Positions 5,495-10,459 of a DNA stretch of 10,459 nt are shown here, piece after piece; the stretch's first letter is position 1, and each line of letters starts with the position of its first letter. This DNA is from Nitrospirota bacterium. Its GTDB lineage: Bacteria; Nitrospirota; Nitrospiria; Nitrospirales; Nitrospiraceae. The notes beneath the pieces were generated by a model, which saw only the letters and a list, made by a program, of their open reading frames with translations, searched no databases and was not told the origin of the DNA. The position numbers were made by a program, and so were the translations under genes. Location: assembly GCA_020028195.1 (NCBI GenBank), contig JAHWYE010000035.1, positions 1-10,459 on the forward strand, written 5' to 3'.

Positions 5495-5785
5495 ATGGGC
5501 CGCACCCTCACGACCTTTACGCAATTGGTCTGGCAGGAAATCGACGCGTGGAGTCGGTATCGTCGCGCACTCCGAGCGGAGGACCAACAAGCCCTGGACA
5601 TATTATTTGCCGCAGCCAGAAAGCACTCGGCAGCCGGAGCCTATCTCGCTCGTGAGACTCCGTTTGACGTGATGTTGTTGTCCATGCTCCTTGAGCAACA
5701 GAAGCAGGTACTCCTGCTCCAGCAGAAAGTGTGTGACCTTGAAACCCGCGCTCTCCCACACCCGCCTCACGGGGTGGCTCCTTGA
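5495..5785 (+). CDS. Small helical protein of the polymerase cassette (96 aa)
   Basis: The start is the ATG at 5495 (MGRTLTTFTQLVWQEIDAWS), two bases after the stop of the RadA-like gene; a GGAG lies 11 bases upstream inside that gene. An upstream in-frame ATG at 5456 would overlap it by 37 bases and add 13 unlikely residues. The protein appears wholly alpha-helical. The middle has RRALRAEDQQALDILFAAAR, and about residues 60-82 (MLLSMLLEQQKQVLLLQQKV) form an amphipathic, possibly coiled-coil helix suited to protein contacts. It has no enzyme motif and no membrane segment. I do not know a named domain for it. Its place just before the polymerase, with the polymerase start lying inside it, suggests a dedicated subunit that bridges the RadA-like protein and the polymerase. 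Confidence 0.8.
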   Translation: MGRTLTTFTQLVWQEIDAWSRYRRALRAEDQQALDILFAAARKHSAAGAYLARETPFDVMLLSMLLEQQKQVLLLQQKVCDLETRALPHPPHGVAP

Positions 5786-7991
5786 CGTGTATCCTGATCG
5801 GACCGGCATGGCGGTCTGGTTCCTTGACGATGAGGGACGCCGCTTCCGCCTCCTCGATCCCTATCATCCTGCCTTCTATCTGACCGGTCCTCAGCCGGAT
5901 CTCCTGGCGGCCCTGCGAACCCTGCGCAACGCTCCAGCCACGGTCCGGCTCGTTGAACGGCGAGAACTCGGGATGCACGACACGATGCCGGTGACCGAAG
6001 TCGCCGTGTGTCAGCCCATCGTGTTCACCACACTAGTCCGTTCGCTTATCCGCCGGTTCGAGCACGTGCAGTTCTATCAGGCTGATGTGTCCCTGCCGCA
6101 ACTGTACTTCTATGACCGTCAGCTCTTCCCGCTGGCACGATGCGAGGTCGAGGTCACGAGCCACGGCATCATCCAGGCGATCCACGCCACGGACTCTCCC
6201 TGGGACACGAACTATGGGATGCCTCCACTCTCGATCCTGGAGCTCTCGCTTGAAGGTGCGTCATTCAATCCGAATCACGGCGGAACCTTCCATCTGGTTG
6301 TACGGGTGGATCGTCAGGAACGTCGCCTTGAGCACACCGACCATGCCGACCTGTTAACCTCGTTCAATACCCTGCTACAGCGATACGACCCGGATGTGCT
6401 CATCACGGATTGGGGTGACTCCTATCTGCTCCCACGGTTGCTGATGCTGGCGAGTCAGCTCAGGATTCCGCTGGCCCTTAACCGCGATCCCATGCGGTCC
6501 GTGGAGATACGCCCGCCACGCTCCTATTTTTCGTATGGCCGCATCCTGGCAAGCGCCGGAGCCCGCACGCTCTACGGTCGGCTCCACATCGACAGGCAAA
6601 ACAGCTTCGTGATGGCGGAGACGGGCTTTGCGGGACTGATCGAGCAAGCGCGGGTGACCAAAGTGCCCCTCCAGCACATGGCGAGGACCACCACGGGGAC
6701 TGGGATCACCTCCATGCAAATGGAGCATGCACACCGTGACAGCATTCTTATTCCCTACCGGAAACGTCAAACCGAAGAGTTTAAGTCAGCGCTGGAACTG
6801 CTCCATACGGACCAAGGTGGGCTCGTGTTCGCTCCCCTCTCCGGGTATCACGAGAACGTCGGAGAGCTGGACTTCGCGTCCATGTACCCCAGCATCATGG
6901 TGCGCTTTAACGTCTCGCCTGAGACGGTGAATTGTTCCTGCTGTGCTCATGATCCCCTCGCGCGTGTCCCAGAGATCAAGCATCATACATGCCGTCAGCG
7001 AGAAGGATTAGTCCCTCGTACTCTCAGGCCGCTGCTGAACAAGCGGGCGCAGTATAAGCGCCAGCTTGCCGCGACCGCTGACTCCGCCGCCCGATGGGTG
7101 CTCGACCAACGGCAAACCGCCCTCAAGTGGCTGTTGGTCGTTTCCTTTGGGTACCTGGGATACAAGAATGCCCGGTTCGGTCGCATCGAAGCGCATGAAT
7201 CGGTCACGGCGTATAGCCGAGACATCCTGCTTCAAGCGAAAGAGAGCGCCGAAGCGACAGGATTCCGATTGCTCCATGCCATCGTGGATTCGCTCTGGCT
7301 TCACAAACCTGGCGCGACGCGCGCCGACTATGAGGCATTAGCTCAGGCGATCAGTGCACGGACTCGATTACCGATCGCGGTGGAAGGGCTGTACCATTGG
7401 ATCGGGTTTTTGCCTTCGCGGGTCAACCCGCGCATGCCGGTCCATAATCAGTTCGCCGGTGTGTTTGAGACAGGAGAGATGAAAGTGCGCGGGCTAGAAG
7501 TCAGACGGTCGGATGCCCCGTTGGTTGTGAAACGGGCTCAAGCCGAGATCCTTCGTTGCCTCGGCGACGCGAAGACGTTACGTGAGCTTCGGGAGGCAGT
7601 CCCGCGGGGCATCGAGATCGTCCGCGCGTACCGTCACTATCTTCGCGAGGGGCGTGCGCGGCTTGAGGAACTGGTTATCAGTAAGTCATTGTCACAAGAC
7701 CCTCGCTCGTACCGCCATGAGACCAGGACCGCCATTGCGGCGAAAGAACTCCTGGGACATGGAGTCAAGCTCCAAGCTGGAGAATCGCTCTATTATGTCA
7801 TCACTGACGCTCCTGCCCGCCTTCCTCACGACCGCGTCCGGGCTGCCGCCACGATTGATGGCACGTGGTCATACGATGCTGGTGCCTATGAGCAGCTGCT
7901 TCACAACGCGGCGCTCGCAATCCTGTCGCCTCTGGGTGTCGAATCAGCTCTTCTTGATCGTCTCACCAGCCCTGTCGGTCGCGTGGAATAG
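5733..7991 (+). CDS. Family B DNA polymerase, PolB2-like, with altered catalytic motifs
   Basis: The product is 752 residues from the GTG at 5733, which overlaps the previous gene by 53 bases; ribosome sites are weak, so the start is uncertain (a TTG at 5739 is possible). The N-terminal domain begins RLTGWLLDVYPDRTGMAVWF. The exonuclease domain covers about 165-290, but Exo I reads SILELSLEG and Exo II DPDVLITDWGDSYLLP, both without the standard acidic set, so proofreading is probably lost. TTTGTGITSMQ (319-329) leads into the palm. Motif A is intact: Asp380 in DFASMYPSIM. A cysteine cluster follows (Cys401, 403, 404, 420). Motif B is K465-WLLVVSFGYLG without the usual NS. Motif C reads HAIVDSLW: Asp519 is kept but the first Asp of DTDS is Ile517. 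These changes recall archaeal PolB2. Weak or specialised synthesis, perhaps lesion bypass, is inferred. Confidence 0.9.
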   Translation: MTLKPALSHTRLTGWLLDVYPDRTGMAVWFLDDEGRRFRLLDPYHPAFYLTGPQPDLLAALRTLRNAPATVRLVERRELGMHDTMPVTEVAVCQPIVFTTLVRSLIRRFEHVQFYQADVSLPQLYFYDRQLFPLARCEVEVTSHGIIQAIHATDSPWDTNYGMPPLSILELSLEGASFNPNHGGTFHLVVRVDRQERRLEHTDHADLLTSFNTLLQRYDPDVLITDWGDSYLLPRLLMLASQLRIPLALNRDPMRSVEIRPPRSYFSYGRILASAGARTLYGRLHIDRQNSFVMAETGFAGLIEQARVTKVPLQHMARTTTGTGITSMQMEHAHRDSILIPYRKRQTEEFKSALELLHTDQGGLVFAPLSGYHENVGELDFASMYPSIMVRFNVSPETVNCSCCAHDPLARVPEIKHHTCRQREGLVPRTLRPLLNKRAQYKRQLAATADSAARWVLDQRQTALKWLLVVSFGYLGYKNARFGRIEAHESVTAYSRDILLQAKESAEATGFRLLHAIVDSLWLHKPGATRADYEALAQAISARTRLPIAVEGLYHWIGFLPSRVNPRMPVHNQFAGVFETGEMKVRGLEVRRSDAPLVVKRAQAEILRCLGDAKTLRELREAVPRGIEIVRAYRHYLREGRARLEELVISKSLSQDPRSYRHETRTAIAAKELLGHGVKLQAGESLYYVITDAPARLPHDRVRAAATIDGTWSYDAGAYEQLLHNAALAILSPLGVESALLDRLTSPVGRVE

Positions 7992-8023
7992 AGCGATGGG
8001 GAGGAGGAATATCAGGATGGGAG

Positions 8024-8032
8024 TGCTACAAT
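8024..8032 (+). promoter_or_regulatory. Extended -10 promoter for the oxidoreductase gene
   Basis: TGCTACAAT matches an extended -10 (TG, one base, TACAAT) with five of six hexamer bases. It lies in the 71-base gap after the polymerase stop and 30 bases before the ATG at 8063. No good -35 is present, which extended -10 promoters tolerate. It suggests the oxidoreductase is transcribed separately from the polymerase cassette. Confidence 0.4.
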
Positions 8033-8062
8033 AGCTGCCAGCAGGCAGGTAACGTCGGCACC

Positions 8063-10294
8063 ATGGATGACGAGCGAGCCTCAGCAAAACAATCTCACCG
8101 GGTAAGTTGGGTGCCCTTCGGGCTCCATCAGCAGCATCCGAACAATTTCAAAGACATCCTCGACGCAGTGTGGGAGAGCCGGGACAACCTCGGGTATGCC
8201 TACCGGATTCTGCGTGACGGCTGTTGTGACGGGTGCTCGCTCGGCACGACGGGCATGCACGACTGGACGATGAAGGATGTGCACCTGTGCTGGGTTCGGT
8301 TGCAATTACTGCGGCTGAACACGATGCCGGCCATGAACTGGGATCTGCTCGAGGATGTGGCCCCGCTGCGCCGCCTGAAGGGAAAAGCCCTCCGGAACCT
8401 CGGGCGTCTGTGCGTCCCGATGATCCGGCGTCGGGGGGACAAGGGCTTCCGGCGGGTCTCCTGGGATGAGGCCATCAGTCTCATCGCCGAGCGGATACGC
8501 CAGGCCGATCCTCATCGCCTCGGGTGGTTTTTGACCGCCCGCGGCGTGACCAACGAAGCGTACTACGCCCATCAGAAGGTGGCCCGCTTCATCGGCACCA
8601 ACCACGTTGATACCAGCGCGCGCGTCTGCCATGCCCCGAGTACGGCCGCGCTCAAGGAAACCGTCGGCTGCTCGGCGACCACCTGTTCCTACACGGATTG
8701 GATCGGCAGTGACCTCATAGTCTTTGTCGGCGCGAACACCGCCAACAACCAGCCAGTCACGCTCAAGTACCTCTACTACGCGAAGAAAGCCGGGACCAAG
8801 ATCTTCGTGGTCAACCCTTACATCGAGCCAGGCATGGAGCGGTATTGGATTCCCTCGGTGGCGGAGAGCGCCTTGTTCGGGACGAAGCTGGCTGACGCCT
8901 TCTTTCACATCCATGTCGGCGGCGACATTCCGTTCTTCTATGGCGTGCTCAAGCACCTGGTCGCGAACGACTGGATCGATCGCAGGTTCATCGCTGCCCG
9001 GACCGTCGGTTGGGATGAACTTGAAACAAAAGTGCGCGCCTTACCCTGGGAGATCCTCGAACGCGGAGCTGGCGTGACTCGCCACGAGATGTATCGATTT
9101 GCGGAAGTCTTCGGTCGGGCCCGCCATGCGATCCTCGTATGGAGCATGGGCATCACCCAACATCGCTACGGCACGGACAACGTCAAGGCGATTGTGAACC
9201 TGCAGCTCGCACGCGGGAACGTGGGTCGTCCGCATACCGGGCTCATGCCGATCCGCGGGCACAGCGGGGTGCAGGGCGGGGCCGAGATGGGCGCCATGCC
9301 CGGTGCCTACAGCATGAACTACCCGGTCAACGACGCGAACGCCGCGCTGTTCGCCACACCGGACTTCTGGGGCTTTCACCCGCCCTCGTGGAAAGGCTTG
9401 GGGGCTGCCCACATGATCCTCGCTGCCGAACAAGGCCAGTTCGACATTCTCTGGCAGAGCGGAGGCAACTTCCTGGAGACGCTGCCCGAACCGGACCGCG
9501 TGCGCCGGGCGCTGGGCCGGATCGGCCTGCGGATCCATCAGGACATTGTCGTGAGCTCCACCATGCTGGAGGATCCAGCCGACCTCGTGGTTTTGTTGCC
9601 GTCGCGCACGCGCTACGAGCAACGCGGTGGCGGCACCGAGACGAGCAGCGAGCGTCGGATCATCTATAGCCCGGAGATTCCGGGGCCACGTCCCGGCGAG
9701 GCCCGTGACGAGTGGGAAATCCCGGTCCTCGTGGCGCGCCAGCTCGATCCAGCGCGCGCAGCCCGGGCGTTCCCGTGGCGCGACACGCAGGACATTAGGC
9801 AGGAGATCGAGCGGGTCTGCCCGACCTACAAGGGGATCGCCGGTCTTCGTAAAAAGGGAGACCAGGTCCAGTACGGGGGACCTCGCCTGCTGGCGGATCG
9901 GTTTGGGACGCCAGACGGCAAAGGCCGTTTCACTCCGATAGATCTGCCGGAGGAGACGATCCCCACCGGCCGATTTTTTCTCACCACCAGACGTGGCAAG
10001 CAATTTAATAGCATGGTTGCAGCTGAGGTGGATCCCTTGCTCGGTGCCGCCCGCGACAGCGTGCTGATGGCGACGGAGGATGCAGCCCGCCTGAAGCTCA
10101 ACGCCGGTGATATCGTCATCTTACGCAACGAGCTCGGGGAGTATCGTGGCCGTGTCGTCATTGACCGGGTGAAACCAGGGTCCGTCCAGCTCTATTGGCC
10201 GGAAGCCAATAAGCTCGTTCCGGCGGGGCGGCTTGATCCCAGCGGTGTACCGGATTATAACGCGACCGTCGAAGTGATCCCCGCCTGCGGGTAA
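8063..10294 (+). CDS. YdeP/FdhF-like molybdopterin oxidoreductase alpha subunit
   Basis: The 743-residue protein is full length for this family. The N-terminus has the family signature DGCCDGCSLGTTGMHDW followed by VHLC at 73-76, with cysteines 54, 55, 58 and 76, which may hold an iron-sulfur cluster. RVCHAPS places Cys189 where formate dehydrogenases have the cysteine or selenocysteine that binds molybdenum. The molybdopterin-binding core follows, including GRPHTGLMPIRGHSGVQGG near residue 391, and the C-terminal part from about 625 is the dinucleotide-binding domain (RFFLTTRRGKQFNSM). There is no twin-arginine signal, so it is cytoplasmic. YdeP-type enzymes resemble formate dehydrogenase but their substrates are poorly defined, so formate oxidation is possible, not shown. 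The ATG is preceded by a weak AGGT. A probable fdhD begins four bases after the stop, which supports a formate-dehydrogenase-like maturation. Confidence 0.9.
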   Translation: MDDERASAKQSHRVSWVPFGLHQQHPNNFKDILDAVWESRDNLGYAYRILRDGCCDGCSLGTTGMHDWTMKDVHLCWVRLQLLRLNTMPAMNWDLLEDVAPLRRLKGKALRNLGRLCVPMIRRRGDKGFRRVSWDEAISLIAERIRQADPHRLGWFLTARGVTNEAYYAHQKVARFIGTNHVDTSARVCHAPSTAALKETVGCSATTCSYTDWIGSDLIVFVGANTANNQPVTLKYLYYAKKAGTKIFVVNPYIEPGMERYWIPSVAESALFGTKLADAFFHIHVGGDIPFFYGVLKHLVANDWIDRRFIAARTVGWDELETKVRALPWEILERGAGVTRHEMYRFAEVFGRARHAILVWSMGITQHRYGTDNVKAIVNLQLARGNVGRPHTGLMPIRGHSGVQGGAEMGAMPGAYSMNYPVNDANAALFATPDFWGFHPPSWKGLGAAHMILAAEQGQFDILWQSGGNFLETLPEPDRVRRALGRIGLRIHQDIVVSSTMLEDPADLVVLLPSRTRYEQRGGGTETSSERRIIYSPEIPGPRPGEARDEWEIPVLVARQLDPARAARAFPWRDTQDIRQEIERVCPTYKGIAGLRKKGDQVQYGGPRLLADRFGTPDGKGRFTPIDLPEETIPTGRFFLTTRRGKQFNSMVAAEVDPLLGAARDSVLMATEDAARLKLNAGDIVILRNELGEYRGRVVIDRVKPGSVQLYWPEANKLVPAGRLDPSGVPDYNATVEVIPACG

Positions 10295-10298
10295 GAGG

Positions 10299-10459
10299 AT
10301 GGCTCACCAGCAATCACTCAAGCCGCGTCGCCGCGCTGTCCCCCAGAAGAAAACTCGCCCTGTATCCACCCCCTCACGCCCGCAACGTCCGATTGACGTG
10401 ACCCAGGTGATCGAGTGGCAGGATGGCGTGGTCTCTCGCCTTGACGACTACCTGGTGGG
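10299..10459 (+). CDS. fdhD: Probable FdhD, formate dehydrogenase sulfur-transfer accessory protein (N-terminal part)
   Basis: An open frame starts at the ATG at 10299 (MAHQQSLKPRRRAVPQKKTR) and runs off the window after 53 codons. The first 30 residues are basic and proline-rich, hence probably disordered. The following segment, VTQVIEWQDGVVSRLDDYLV, resembles the first strand of FdhD, which precedes the family's EEPLEIxVNG motif; that motif would lie just outside the window. FdhD passes sulfur from the cysteine desulfurase IscS to the molybdenum cofactor of formate dehydrogenase. The gene begins four bases after the oxidoreductase stop, the usual pairing. The GAGG before the ATG touches it directly, an unusually short spacing, so the true start may differ. 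Too little is visible for certainty. Confidence 0.55.
   Translation, partial: MAHQQSLKPRRRAVPQKKTRPVSTPSRPQRPIDVTQVIEWQDGVVSRLDDYLV

Noticed and set aside
5691..5732. TTG start of the polymerase frame at 5691
   Set aside because: The added 14 residues are serine- and arginine-rich shadow sequence of the small helical gene. The conserved N-terminus begins after 5733.
7996..8034. Tiny ORF after the polymerase with a GGAGG-type sequence
   Set aside because: Only a handful of codons follow the possible ATG at 8016, and the segment is better explained as promoter sequence.
9041..10003. 320-codon minus-strand frame opposite the oxidoreductase
   Set aside because: A long antisense shadow of a high-GC gene. 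The plus strand encodes a full-length, clearly recognised protein.

Overview
The window is about 60% GC, densely coded bacterial DNA with both strands in use. The mix of genes (several PilZ proteins, a YdeP/FdhF-type molybdopterin oxidoreductase next to a probable fdhD, a PolB2-type polymerase cassette) and short dispersed intergenic palindromes would suit Nitrospira or a relative. That placement is an inference from gene content, not from a marker gene.

Left part (1-3877, minus strand). A DUF2157-type multi-pass membrane protein runs off the left edge (start at 976). A gene-poor stretch follows (977-1403) with a possible decayed transposase fragment. Next come three PilZ-domain genes (1404-1949, 2121-2639, 2651-2974). 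The last two form an operon, and the first and third are close paralogues that share a duplicated upstream leader. A PIG-L/LmbE-type deacetylase gene (3194-3877) is bracketed by copies of a palindromic repeat, and one copy supplies its final codons and stop.

Centre (4030-7991, plus strand). This is the most interesting part: a compact five-gene operon that looks like a damage-response or mutagenesis cassette. Its order is (1) an XRE helix-turn-helix plus S24/LexA-like self-cleaving repressor, whose own promoter and start codon are covered by a perfect 19-bp palindrome; (2) a 58-residue zinc-ribbon protein; (3) a RadA/RecA-like protein that has lost its Walker motifs; (4) a 96-residue helical protein; (5) a family B DNA polymerase of PolB2 type with altered motif C and a decayed exonuclease domain. 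The genes are 27, 7 and 2 bases apart, and the last pair overlaps. The logic resembles the LexA-controlled ImuA-ImuB-DnaE2 mutasome, with a PolB-family enzyme as the polymerase.

Right part (8024-10459, plus strand). An extended -10 promoter precedes a 743-residue YdeP/FdhF-like oxidoreductase. Immediately after it begins a gene that is probably fdhD, cut by the window edge. These genes look functionally unrelated to the polymerase cassette.

I saw no rRNA or tRNA gene, CRISPR array, intact insertion sequence or convincing rho-independent terminator.
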